NCBI RefSeq assembly: GCF_002209485.1
Contig: NZ_NJIX01000009.1
Location: forward strand, 62,001 to 126,000
DNA: 64,000 bases
Source: Achromobacter sp. HZ34
GTDB taxonomy: Bacteria; Pseudomonadota; Gammaproteobacteria; Burkholderiales; Burkholderiaceae_B
Reading direction: 5' to 3'
The notes under the pieces are model-generated. The model was given only the letters and a program-made list of their open reading frames with translations, had not been told where the DNA came from and did no database searches. This document shows, piece after piece, positions 41,517 to 50,840 of the stretch; the first letter of the stretch is position 1, and every line of letters starts with the position of its first letter. A program made the position numbers and the translations under genes.

Positions 41517-42530
41517 ATGAACCAACCTATCATGGGCGCCGTGGACAGCGCCAATCTGATGGAGCGCCTGCTCTACGAGGTGAAGCGCATCGTCGTCGGC
41601 CAGGATCACTTCCTGGAACGGGTGCTGGTGGCCATCCTGGCACGCGGCCATCTGTTGGTGGAGGGCGTGCCGGGGCTGGCCAAGACGCTTACCGTGAACA
41701 CGCTGGCCAAGACCATGCGCGGTTCGTTCAAGCGCATCCAGTTCACGCCGGACCTGCTGCCCGCGGACCTCGTGGGTACGCGCATGTACAACCAGCGCAC
41801 GGGGGAATTCTCCACGGTGCTGGGACCGGTCTTCGCCAATCTGCTGCTGGCCGACGAAATCAACCGCGCGCCGGCCAAGGTGCAGAGCGCCCTGCTGGAG
41901 GTGATGCAGGAGCGCCAGGTGACCATCGCCGGCGAGACCCATCCCGTGCCGAATCCCTTCCTGGTGATGGCCACGCAGAATCCCATCGAGACCGAAGGCA
42001 CCTATCCCTTGCCCGAGGCGCAGATCGACCGCTTCATGATGAAAGTGCTGGTGGGCTATCCCAGCGATGAAGAAGAGGTGGTCATCGTCAACCGCGTGAC
42101 GGGGCCGCGCATCGATGTGAATCCCGTGGCGCTGCCGGAGCAGCTGGCCGCGCTGCAGGAGGAGTGCCGGCGGGTCTACGTCGATCCGCAGCTGATCCAG
42201 TACGCCGTGCGGGTGGTGGGGGCCACGCGCGCGCCCGCCAGTTGCGGGCTGGCGGACATGCAGCGCTACGTGACCTACGGCGCCAGCCCCCGCGCCAGCA
42301 TTGCGCTGATCGAAGGCGCGCGGGCCCTGGCGTACCTGCGCGGGCGCGACTATGCCTTGCCGGAGGACGTGGTGGACCTGGTGCCGGACGTACTGCGGCA
42401 TCGCCTGGTGCTGTCGTACGAAGCCTTGAGCGACGGCGCGACGGCGGATCAACTGATCGGCCGCATCCTGCAGGCCTTGCCGGCGCCGGAGCGCCCACTG
42501 GAAAGCCATGTTCGGGTGGCGGCGGGCTGA
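41517..42530 (+). CDS. MoxR-family AAA+ ATPase
   Basis: This is 337 residues. The AAA+ core has Walker A GVPGLAKT (50-57), Walker B LLLADE (109-114), sensor-1 ATQNP (152-156) and the MoxR-specific EGTYPLPEAQIDRF. MoxR proteins act as chaperone-like ATPases that help assemble or activate partner complexes together with VWA proteins. It starts 12 bases after the protease stop, with AAGGCGGAGG-like Shine-Dalgarno sequence, and its end overlaps the DUF58 start by 23 bases, so the three are translationally linked. Confidence 0.94.
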   Translation: MNQPIMGAVDSANLMERLLYEVKRIVVGQDHFLERVLVAILARGHLLVEGVPGLAKTLTVNTLAKTMRGSFKRIQFTPDLLPADLVGTRMYNQRTGEFSTVLGPVFANLLLADEINRAPAKVQSALLEVMQERQVTIAGETHPVPNPFLVMATQNPIETEGTYPLPEAQIDRFMMKVLVGYPSDEEEVVIVNRVTGPRIDVNPVALPEQLAALQEECRRVYVDPQLIQYAVRVVGATRAPASCGLADMQRYVTYGASPRASIALIEGARALAYLRGRDYALPEDVVDLVPDVLRHRLVLSYEALSDGATADQLIGRILQALPAPERPLESHVRVAAG

Positions 42531-43596
42531 GCGGCGCGCGGCGCCCCCCGGAGAGCAGGCCCTCGCCGCGCAGGCGCGGGCGGCCGCGGCATGGTCCAGG
42601 TCGGGCCAGGCGACGGACGCCGCGGCTGGCGGGCCAGGCAGCGGGGGCAAGCCGGCCAAGGGCATGAAAGCGAGCAATGATGCCCAGCCCGAGGGCGCGG
42701 CGATCGGCAGCGGGCCAGGGCAAGCCGATGCCTTGCTGCGCCGTCTGGAATGGACCGTGATCCGGCGGTTGGACGGCCTGTTGCAGGGCGACTATCGCAC
42801 CCTGTTTCGCGGCTTCGGCCTGGACTTCGCCGACTTGCGCGAATACCTGCCCGGTGATGACGTTCGTTATATGGACTGGAACGTCACCGCAAGGCTGCAG
42901 GTGCCGCATGTGCGCGAATTCCAGGAGGACAGGGAAGTGGCGGCCTGGTTCCTGCTGGACCTTAGCGGGTCGGTGGATTTCGGCTCTGGCGATGTGCGCA
43001 AGCGCGCCTTGTCGAGCGACTTCACCGGCGTCATGGGGCGTTTGCTGACGGGGCATGGCAATCGCATCGGCGGCATGCTGTACAGCGGGGGAGTCGACGC
43101 GCGCGCAGCCGTGCTGCCGGCGCGGACCGGGCGGCGGCATCTGCTGCATCTGCTCGATCGCATGCATGGCACGGCGGCCGCGGCGCGCGGTGAGACGCGC
43201 TTGCGTGACCTGCTGGACCACGCGCGGGGCGTACTGAAACGGCGTTCCGTGGTGTTCGTGGTGTCGGATTTCATCAGCGAGCCGGGATGGGAAGTGCCCT
43301 TGGGCTTGCTGAGCCGGCATCACGAGGTGATCGCGGTGCGTCTGTCGGATCCGCTGGAACTGGCTTGGCCGGACTTCGGCATGGTGATGCTGGAGGACGC
43401 GGAGACGGGCGACCAATTGCTGGTCGATACGCATGATCCCGGTTTCCGCGCGCGCTTCAGCGCGGCGGCCGAGGCGCGCGAGGCGGAATTGAAACAGGCT
43501 TTTGCACGTAGCGGTGTCGACTGCCTGACATTGACCACCGCCGACAGGCTGGATCTCGCGCTGCTGGATTTCGCGCGGCGCCGCAAGCGCAGGTGA
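42508..43596 (+). CDS. DUF58-domain protein (VWA-like), MoxR partner
   Basis: This is 362 residues. The first 70 residues are an unusual Ala/Gly/Pro-rich, probably disordered extension. The DUF58 core follows: GDYRTLFRGFGLDFADLREY, DDVRYMDWNVTARL and a VWA-like metal site DLSGS in the middle (VREFQEDREVAAWFLLDLSG region). DUF58 proteins accompany MoxR ATPases almost universally. The ATG overlaps the end of moxR by 23 bases. A shorter start at the internal ATG near residue 53 is possible and would remove the extension. No membrane span is obvious, so it is cytoplasmic. Confidence 0.88.
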   Translation: MFGWRRAERRAAPPGEQALAAQARAAAAWSRSGQATDAAAGGPGSGGKPAKGMKASNDAQPEGAAIGSGPGQADALLRRLEWTVIRRLDGLLQGDYRTLFRGFGLDFADLREYLPGDDVRYMDWNVTARLQVPHVREFQEDREVAAWFLLDLSGSVDFGSGDVRKRALSSDFTGVMGRLLTGHGNRIGGMLYSGGVDARAAVLPARTGRRHLLHLLDRMHGTAAAARGETRLRDLLDHARGVLKRRSVVFVVSDFISEPGWEVPLGLLSRHHEVIAVRLSDPLELAWPDFGMVMLEDAETGDQLLVDTHDPGFRARFSAAAEAREAELKQAFARSGVDCLTLTTADRLDLALLDFARRRKRR

Positions 43597-43710
43597 GGCG
43601 GTGCAGCCGGACGGGCGGCATCGAGGGGTGGTAATGAAGAAGCGGTAATGAAGGGGCGGTACTGACTGAGTAGGCCGTACCGAGAACACGCTGAGAACCA
43701 TGGTGTCGCT

Positions 43711-44970
43711 ATGCAGTTCTTGCTGAACCATCTGCCATCGATCGGTTTCCTGTGGCCCAGGATGTTGTGGCTGCAGGCGCTCGTGCCCATTGCGGCCTTG
43801 CTGTTCGTGTTGCACGAGCGGCGCCGCCGTCGGCGGGCAGCCGCGCGCCAGTCGGCGCTCAAGGTCGCGGGCTTGACCGTGCAGGGCGTGTCCGGCTGGC
43901 GCCGGCACACGCCACCAGTCCTGATGCTGCTGGCGCTGGCGTCATTCCTCTTCGCGGTCGCGCGGCCACAGGCGATGATGAAGCTGCCTTCGCGCATCCA
44001 GACCGTGGTGCTGGCCATGGACACGTCAGGCAGCATGCGCGCGCAGGACATCAAGCCGGACCGTATGCATGCCGCGCGCGAGGCGGCCAAGCAGTTCCTG
44101 GCGGACCAGCCCCTGGGGGTGAGTGTGGGCTTGGTATCGGTGGCGGGCACCGCGTCCGTCGCGCAACGGCCCACCCGCAAGAAAGACGACCTGATCGCCG
44201 CGCTGGACCGGCTGCAGCCGCAGCGGGGGACGGCGCTGGGCAATGGCTTGATCATCTCCCTGGCGACCTTGCTGCCCAGGGGGGAGATCGACGTCAATGC
44301 GTTTTTGAATGCCGCGGCGGAAAAGGATGCCAAGAGCAAGGATGCCAAGGGCAGGGGGGCGACGCCCCAGGCCGGCGCGCGCATCGACGGGGGCGCGGCG
44401 GGTGGCGGCCCTGGCGCCGGCGGCGGCAATCGAAACGGCAACAGCAACGGCAACAGCAACGGCAGCAACAACGGCAGCAACAACGCGGCAAACAGGGAAG
44501 GGGGTAGTTTTGCTTCCCGCGATGCCGCGGCGGGCGCGGGCGGCGCGGGCGCGAAGGCGGCCGCACCCGCCTCCGACCGGTCCGTGGCCATCGTGCTGCT
44601 CTCGGACGGCGACAGCAACACCGGCCCGGACGTCATCGACGCCGCCAAGGTAGCGGCCGACCATGGGGTGCGCGTCTATACGGTAGGGATAGGCACGCCG
44701 GAAGGGGTGGTGATCTCCGTCGAAGGGTGGTCGGCGCGGGTGCGCCTGGAAGAGCAGGCGTTGAAGCAGGTGGCCGACATGACCGGCGCCGAATATTTCC
44801 GCGCCCAGGACGCCGAGGGCCTGAAGCGCGTGTACCAGACCCTCAGCGCGCGCCTGGCTTTCGACAAGACCGACCTGGTGGAGATCTCGGCCTTGTTCGC
44901 CGCGCTGGGCGCGCTGCTCGCCGCCTGCGCGGCCCTGCTGTCGCTGTGGTGGTACGGGCGGGTGCTCTAG
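43711..44970 (+). CDS. VWA-domain membrane protein with Asn/Gly-rich insert
   Basis: This 419-residue protein is a relative of the VWA protein at 39254, with the same layout: N-terminal spans (about 13-35 and 67-84), VWA domain with MIDAS DTSGS (104-108), and C-terminal span ending WWYGRVL. A low-complexity insert of Asn/Gly/Ser repeats (nt about 44421-44492, residues about 238-262), flanked by Ala/Gly-rich sequence, interrupts the VWA domain in the region between its MIDAS start and LLSDGDSNTGPD. A DUF4381 gene, usual between DUF58 and VWA genes, is missing; the 114-base gap before it holds only short GGTAATGAAG duplications. No strong ribosome-binding site is seen. Confidence 0.85.
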   Translation: MQFLLNHLPSIGFLWPRMLWLQALVPIAALLFVLHERRRRRRAAARQSALKVAGLTVQGVSGWRRHTPPVLMLLALASFLFAVARPQAMMKLPSRIQTVVLAMDTSGSMRAQDIKPDRMHAAREAAKQFLADQPLGVSVGLVSVAGTASVAQRPTRKKDDLIAALDRLQPQRGTALGNGLIISLATLLPRGEIDVNAFLNAAAEKDAKSKDAKGRGATPQAGARIDGGAAGGGPGAGGGNRNGNSNGNSNGSNNGSNNAANREGGSFASRDAAAGAGGAGAKAAAPASDRSVAIVLLSDGDSNTGPDVIDAAKVAADHGVRVYTVGIGTPEGVVISVEGWSARVRLEEQALKQVADMTGAEYFRAQDAEGLKRVYQTLSARLAFDKTDLVEISALFAALGALLAACAALLSLWWYGRVL

Positions 44971-45118
44971 CTCCGATCCGAATGCCTTCCCGCCGATCTG
45001 CCGCATCCGGCCGCGCGGGCGCACCTTGTCGCCCGCTGCCGAGGCGATGTGGCAACGCATCGGCGCCGCGCCCTTGCCGCGCTGTTGAGCGGCGTGTGGC
45101 CCGTGAACCGCCGGGCGC

Positions 45119-45859
<741 letters not shown>

Positions 45860-45914
45860 GCCGGTACTCCTGTGTTTGAAGCCGGGGCGCGGCGCGCGCC
45901 CGGCGGGATTCTGG

Positions 45915-47015
45915 TTAACGGGCGTGGCCGGTGGCGAGACGCTTTTCCAGCGCCTGGCTGTACCTGGACATCGCGTAGCAGAAGACGAAGTAGATCAGCG
46001 AGATGAACAGGTAGGCTTCCACGCCGAAGCCGCGCCAGGCGGCATCGGACAGGGCCGCCTTGGCCGCCAGCGTCAGGTCGAAGATGCCGATGATCACCAC
46101 CAGCGAGGTATCCTTGAACAAGCTGATGAAAATGCTGACCAGCGGCGGAATGACGATCTTCAGCGCCTGCGGCAGGATGATCTTGCGCATCTGCTGCCAG
46201 TACGTCAGGCCCAGCGAATCGGCGCCTTCATACTGCCCCTTGGGGATGGCTTGCAGGCCGCCCCGCACGGTCTCGGCGATATAGGCCGCGGCGAACAGGA
46301 TGATGGCGATCTGCGCGCGCAGCAGCTTGTCGATCGAAAACCCTTCCGGCAGGAACAGCGGCAGCATCACCGACGACATGAACAGCAGGCTGATCAGCGG
46401 CACGCCGCGGATCAGTTCGATGTACACGACGCACATGGCCTTGATCGCGGGCATCTTCGAACGCCGGCCCAGGGCCAGCAGCACGCCGATGGGAAAGGCG
46501 AAGGCGATGCCGAAAGTGGCCAGGATCAGGGTCAGCGGCAGGCCGCCCCAGCGGCCGTCTTCGACCTGCGTCAGGCCCAGCACGCCGCCCCACATCAGCA
46601 CGGCCACCGAGACCAGGCCGACCGTCCAGATGACCAACAGCGACCGGTTCCAGAAGCGGCGCATGCCGCTCATGACAATCACCGCGATCAGGATCATGGT
46701 GGCCAGCAAGGGACGCCATTGCTCGTCGAAGGGATAGGTGCCGAACAGGATCAGCCTGTGCTTTTCCACGATGAAGGCCCAGCACGCGCCACCGGCCGCC
46801 CGGCATTCCTGGGCGTTGGCGGCGTGCAGGCTGGATTTCACGAAGGCCCATTCCACCAGCGCGGGCAGCGCCATCAGCACCAGCCAGGCCAGGATGACCG
46901 TCAGCAGGAGATTGCCAGGCGAGGAAAAGAGACGCGTGCGCAGCCAGACCCACGGGCCGGATTGCGGCGAGGGCGGCGGCAGGTCGGCGGCGCGGGATGA
47001 TATCGAGGAATTCAT
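45915..47015 (-). CDS. aapM: Amino-acid ABC transporter permease
   Basis: This 366-residue permease has about eight spans. The long N-terminal half, with an extra periplasmic region containing two cysteines ([11 protein letters not shown]), and the C-terminal HEQ/His-Glu-type permease core with the loop [17 protein letters not shown] are features of AapM/BztC proteins, the larger permeases of general L-amino-acid or glutamate/aspartate importers. One base separates it from the aapQ stop, so translation is coupled. Confidence 0.93.
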   Translation of the reverse strand: MNSSISSRAADLPPPSPQSGPWVWLRTRLFSSPGNLLLTVILAWLVLMALPALVEWAFVKSSLHAANAQECRAAGGACWAFIVEKHRLILFGTYPFDEQWRPLLATMILIAVIVMSGMRRFWNRSLLVIWTVGLVSVAVLMWGGVLGLTQVEDGRWGGLPLTLILATFGIAFAFPIGVLLALGRRSKMPAIKAMCVVYIELIRGVPLISLLFMSSVMLPLFLPEGFSIDKLLRAQIAIILFAAAYIAETVRGGLQAIPKGQYEGADSLGLTYWQQMRKIILPQALKIVIPPLVSIFISLFKDTSLVVIIGIFDLTLAAKAALSDAAWRGFGVEAYLFISLIYFVFCYAMSRYSQALEKRLATGHAR

Positions 47016-47016
47016 A

Positions 47017-48207
47017 TCAACGCTCCACCAGCGCGATGCGCTTGTTGTACCAGTTCATGAAGATCGAGATGGACAGGCTGACGGTCAGGTAGGCGCCCAT
47101 GATGATGAGGATGCCTTCGATGGCCTGGCCGGTCTGGTTCAAGGTGGTGTTGACTACCGAGACGATGTCCGGATAGCCGATGGCCACCGCCAGGGAACTG
47201 TTCTTGGTCAGGTTCAGGTACTGGCTGGTCATCGGGGGAATGATCACGCGCAAGGCTTGCGGCAGCACCACCAGGCGCAGCACCAGGCTGCGCTTCAGGC
47301 CCAGCGAGCTGGCGGCTTCGGTCTGGCCGTGATTGACCGCCTGGATGCCCGAACGCACCACTTCGGCGATGAAGGCCGAGGTGTAGATCGTCAGGCCCGC
47401 CAGCAGGGCGGCGAATTCCGGCGTCAGCGTCAGACCGCCCTGGAAGTTGAAGCCCTTGAGCACGGGCATGTCCAGCGTCAGTGATGCACCGCTGGCCAGC
47501 CAGCCGATGACCGGCAGGCCGATGACCAGGCCCAGCGCGGCGCGGCCCAGCGGAAAGACCTTGCCGGTGGCTTCCTGGCGCTTGCTGCTCCAACGGTGCA
47601 GGCCGACGATGGCGACGATGGCCAACGCCAGTCCCCACAGCATCCAGTCCAGCGCGTTGCCCTGCAGGGCCGGCAGTTTCAGGCCGCGATTGGAGATGAA
47701 GAAGCCCGGCAGCGGATTCAAGGCCTGGCGCGGGCCGGGCATGTTTTCCGTGATCACCGCGTACCAGAAGAACAACTGGATCAGCAGCGGTACGTTGCGC
47801 ATCACTTCGACGTAGATCGAGGCCAGGCGGTTGATCAGCCAGTTCCTGGACAAGCGTGCGATGCCGATCAGGATGCCCAGCGCGGTGGCCAGCACCAGGG
47901 CGATCAGGGCGACGCGCAAGGTGTTGACCAGGCCGACGACGATGGCGCGGCCATAGCTGTTGGCCGGACCGTAGTCGATCAGGCTTTCACCGATGGCGAA
48001 GCCGGCCTCGCGCCACAGGAAGCCGAAGCCCGTGGCGATGTTGCGGGCAGCCAGGTTGTGCAGCGTGTTGCTGACCAGGAACCAGATGACCAGGCCGACC
48101 GCGGCGACGGCCAGCACCTGGTAGACCACGGCGCGCACGCCAGGGTCATTCCAGGACAGCCGCCGCTGCGGTGTGGCCGCAAGGGATTGCGTGGATGGCT
48201 GGCTCAC
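47017..48207 (-). CDS. aapQ: Amino-acid ABC transporter permease
   Basis: This 396-residue permease has an N-terminal span, a large middle section and the ABC permease core with the coupling loop SLGLKRSLVLRLVVLPQAL and PPMTSQYLNLTKNSS. The NxxTKNSSLAxAIGYPD pattern is typical of AapQ/BztB. With AapM it forms the membrane channel. It starts three bases after the stop of the aminotransferase gene, so the two are coupled. Confidence 0.93.
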   Translation of the reverse strand: MSQPSTQSLAATPQRRLSWNDPGVRAVVYQVLAVAAVGLVIWFLVSNTLHNLAARNIATGFGFLWREAGFAIGESLIDYGPANSYGRAIVVGLVNTLRVALIALVLATALGILIGIARLSRNWLINRLASIYVEVMRNVPLLIQLFFWYAVITENMPGPRQALNPLPGFFISNRGLKLPALQGNALDWMLWGLALAIVAIVGLHRWSSKRQEATGKVFPLGRAALGLVIGLPVIGWLASGASLTLDMPVLKGFNFQGGLTLTPEFAALLAGLTIYTSAFIAEVVRSGIQAVNHGQTEAASSLGLKRSLVLRLVVLPQALRVIIPPMTSQYLNLTKNSSLAVAIGYPDIVSVVNTTLNQTGQAIEGILIIMGAYLTVSLSISIFMNWYNKRIALVER

Positions 48208-48210
48208 GGT

Positions 48211-49419
48211 TCAGCCCGCCATCAGTTTGCCGACCGCCACGGCCAGCCGGTCCATGCCTTGCTCGATGGTTGCGGTCGAGGTGGCGAACGAGAAGCGGAC
48301 ATAGGGCGACAGTCCGTACGAACCGCCGTCGATGACGGCCACGCCGGCTTCGCGCAGGAAGAACAGGCTGACGTCGAGGTCGTTCTTCAGTTCGCCGGCC
48401 GGACCCTGGCGGCCGATAAGGCCGCCCACGTTGGCGTAGACGTAGAACGCGCCATCGGGCGTGGCGCAGGAGATGCCGGGGATGTCGTTCAGGCGGCGCA
48501 CGATGAGGTCGCGGCGTTGCTTGAAGATCGCCACCATTTCGCCCACGCTGGCCTGGTCGCCTTCCAGCGCGGCCTGCGCGGCGGCTTGGGAAATGGCACT
48601 GGCGCAGCTGGTGCTTTGCGAAATCACCGTGCTCATGGCCTTGATCAGTTCGGCCGGGCCGGCACCGTAGCCGACGCGCCAGCCAGTCATGGCATAGGCC
48701 TTGGACATGCCGTTGATCACCAGCGTGCGCGGCTTCAGCGCGGGTTCGACCTGCACCGGCGAAGCGAACGGTTCGCCGCTGTAGCAGAAGGGCGCGTAGA
48801 TCTCGTCGCTGAGTATCCAGACCTGTGGGTGGCGCAGCAGCACTTCGGTCAGCCCGCGCATCTCGGCCTGGCTGTAGACGGCGCCGCTGGGATTGCTGGG
48901 CGAATTCAGGATCAACCAGCGCGTGCGCGGCGTGATGGCGGCTTCCAGGCTGGCGGGTGTCAGTTTGAATTGCTGCGATTCAGGGCATTGGACGACGACC
49001 GGCTTACCTTCGGCCAGCAGCACCATGTCGGGATACGAGACCCAGAACGGCGCGGGCACGATCACCTCGTCGCCGGCTTCCAGGCTGGCGGTCAGGGCCG
49101 CGCCGATGATCTGCTTGGCGCCCGCGCCGACGGTGATCTCGTCCAGGCCGTACTGCACGCCCAGGCTGTCGGCCAGGTACTTGGCGATGGCTTTGCGCAG
49201 GCCCAAGGTGCCATTCGGGCTGGTGTAGCGGATGTCGCCGCGCGCGATGGCCTCCTGGCCCGCCCGCGCGATGTGCTCCGGCGTATTCATGTCGGGCTCG
49301 CCCAGCGTGAAGTCGGCGATCTCGCGGCCTTCGCGGCGGAGTTCGTCGACGACGATCTTGGCGGCCATGCTGGGGGAAGGTTTGATCTGTTTGAGGCGGG
49401 CGTTGACGATGCTGTTCAT
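48211..49419 (-). CDS. Aspartate-type (class I, PLP) aminotransferase
   Basis: This is 402 residues from the ATG at 49419; an upstream extension of the frame is not conserved-looking. The PLP lysine is Lys240 in INGMSKAYAMTGWRVGY; other marks are NSPSNPSGAVYS (about 172-183) and SDEIYAPFCYSG. It belongs to the prokaryotic aspartate aminotransferase subgroup (I-gamma), transferring the amino group between aspartate (or another amino acid) and 2-oxoglutarate in the cytosol. It lies between the binding-protein gene and the permease genes of the amino-acid importer, three bases before aapQ, so import and transamination are made together. Confidence 0.92.
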   Translation of the reverse strand: MNSIVNARLKQIKPSPSMAAKIVVDELRREGREIADFTLGEPDMNTPEHIARAGQEAIARGDIRYTSPNGTLGLRKAIAKYLADSLGVQYGLDEITVGAGAKQIIGAALTASLEAGDEVIVPAPFWVSYPDMVLLAEGKPVVVQCPESQQFKLTPASLEAAITPRTRWLILNSPSNPSGAVYSQAEMRGLTEVLLRHPQVWILSDEIYAPFCYSGEPFASPVQVEPALKPRTLVINGMSKAYAMTGWRVGYGAGPAELIKAMSTVISQSTSCASAISQAAAQAALEGDQASVGEMVAIFKQRRDLIVRRLNDIPGISCATPDGAFYVYANVGGLIGRQGPAGELKNDLDVSLFFLREAGVAVIDGGSYGLSPYVRFSFATSTATIEQGMDRLAVAVGKLMAG

Positions 49420-49518
49420 GGTGATGCGAGGAGATGTGGCGGTGAGACAGGCGCAGTGGCGGCGGTATGGCGGTATGGCGTTTCTGCGCTTGGCGTTGCG
49501 GCGCGGTAGAACGGCAAT

Positions 49519-49545
49519 GGCCGCCCGGCTTCGAGGCGGGCGGCC
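49519..49545. other. Intercistronic hairpin between aapJ and the aminotransferase gene
   Basis: GGCCGCCCG and CGGGCGGCC form a 9-bp GC stem with a 9-base loop, 15 bases downstream of the aapJ stop, without a T-run. It is typical of a 3' stabilising or attenuating hairpin that lets a binding protein be made in excess over its permeases (inference). Confidence 0.6.
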
Positions 49546-49559
49546 AATGGGAGGGAAAC

Positions 49560-50576
49560 TTAACGAACGGGCCAGCCGTACATCAGGCCGCCCTGGGTCC
49601 ACAGGCGGTTCAGGCCACGCTCCAGCTTCAGCGGGCTGTCCTTGCCCATCGCGCGGTCATAGCTTTCGCCGTAGTTGCCGACCTGCTTGATGATGTTGTA
49701 GGCCCACTTGTCGTCCACGCCCAGGTTCTTGCCCATGCCCGGAGTTACGCCCAGGATGCGCTGGACGTTGGGGTTGGTGCTCTTGAGCATGTCGTCGACG
49801 TTCTTCGAGGTGATGCCGTATTCCTCGGCTTCCAGCATGACGTTCAGCGTCCAGCGCAGCAGGTTGAACCACTGCTCGTCGCCCTGGCGGACCATGGGGC
49901 CCAGCGGCTCCTTGGACAGGTTCTCCGGCAGGATTTCCCATTCGTCAGGCTTGGCCAGACGGGTGCGCATATTGGCGGCGGTATTGGACTTGTCGTTGGT
50001 GTAGGCGTCGCAGCGGCCCGTTTCCAGCAGACGGAAGTTCTCGTCGTAGTTCTCGACCAGGACCGGCTTGAAGCTGATCTTGTTGGCACGGAAATAGTCG
50101 GCCAGGTTCAGTTCGGTGGTGGTGCCGGGCTGCACGCAGATGGTGGCGCCGTCCAGATCCTTGATGCTCTTGGCGCCGAGCGACTTCTTCACCAGGACGC
50201 CTTGCGCGTCGTAGAAGTTCACGCCCACGCCGATCAGGCCCAGGGTGGTGTCACGCGCCAGGGTCAGGGTGGTGTTGCGCGACAGCATGTCGATTTCACC
50301 GGACTGCAGGGCGGTGAACTTGGCCTGGGCGGTCAGCACATTGCCCTTGACCTTGGACGCGTCGCCGAACATGGCTGCGGCCACGGCGCGGCACATGTCC
50401 ACGTCGATACCGGTCCATTCGCCCTTGCTGTCGAGCACCGAGAAGCCCGGGATGCCGGCGAAACCGCACTGCACGAAACCTTTTTTCTTGACGTTGTCGA
50501 AGGTCGTGCCGGCATGGGCGGCGCCCGCGACGCACAGCAAACCTGCCGCCAGGGCGGTGCTCAGAAACTTACGCAT
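49560..50576 (-). CDS. aapJ: Periplasmic amino-acid-binding protein
   Basis: This 338-residue solute-binding protein has a Sec signal peptide (residues 1-22, AHA). The mature part shows GFAGIPGFSVLDSKGEWTGIDVDMCRAVAAAMFGD and the L-amino-acid contact regions SRNTTLTLARDT and TICVQPGTTTELN (described separately), matching the AapJ/BztA group with general L-amino-acid or Glu/Asp specificity. It is the first gene of the leftward operon. A possible operator resembling that of the neighbouring GntR regulator lies at 50614-50625, 38 bases upstream. Confidence 0.93.
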   Translation of the reverse strand: MRKFLSTALAAGLLCVAGAAHAGTTFDNVKKKGFVQCGFAGIPGFSVLDSKGEWTGIDVDMCRAVAAAMFGDASKVKGNVLTAQAKFTALQSGEIDMLSRNTTLTLARDTTLGLIGVGVNFYDAQGVLVKKSLGAKSIKDLDGATICVQPGTTTELNLADYFRANKISFKPVLVENYDENFRLLETGRCDAYTNDKSNTAANMRTRLAKPDEWEILPENLSKEPLGPMVRQGDEQWFNLLRWTLNVMLEAEEYGITSKNVDDMLKSTNPNVQRILGVTPGMGKNLGVDDKWAYNIIKQVGNYGESYDRAMGKDSPLKLERGLNRLWTQGGLMYGWPVR

Positions 50577-50613
50577 GGAACTGTTCTCCCGAGGAGGAAT
50601 AGATACGGCTTAG

Positions 50614-50625
50614 TTGTATGACAGG
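50614..50625. promoter_or_regulatory. TTGTATGACAGG element upstream of aapJ
   Basis: It contains TGTATGACA, which is also present in the perfect palindrome before the GntR gene (51685-51702). It could be a weak or single half-site for that regulator. The evidence is one short match. Confidence 0.3.
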
Positions 50626-50709
50626 TGTGGTCGTAACAGCGAAGGGCGTCAGCAGGGCTTTTTTGCCCTGAATGCGTGCCAGACACCGTGCGACGGGACG
50701 AACAGGCAC

Positions 50710-50743
50710 AAAAAAGGGGATGCCGGCGTTGCGGGCACTCCCC
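50710..50743 (-). terminator. Rho-independent terminator of the GntR gene
   Basis: Read on the minus strand: GGGGA-(G)-TGCC pairs with GGCA-TCCCC (nine pairs, one bulged base), followed by six T. It lies about 100 bases after the regulator stop codon and before the aapJ promoter. Confidence 0.75.
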
Positions 50744-50766
50744 TGGTCTTGCTCGCTCATCATTTA

Positions 50767-50785
50767 TATGATGGCAGCCATCATA
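50767..50785. promoter_or_regulatory. Perfect palindrome TATGATGG-CAG-CCATCATA
   Basis: The 8-bp arms are perfectly complementary with a 3-base spacer. It lies in the 3' region of the GntR transcript and upstream of aapJ. It may be an operator for the aap promoter; its half-site differs from the GntR operators. Confidence 0.4.
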
Positions 50786-50840
50786 CAGGTTTGTAATCAG
50801 GAATTACCCGAATTCCGGCTGAATGGTCCAGTTGCGTTGC

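Noticed and set aside
43597-43710. Remnant of a DUF4381 gene between DUF58 and VWA genes
   Set aside because: The 114 bases are too short and show no frame resembling that family, only small GGTAATGAAG duplications.
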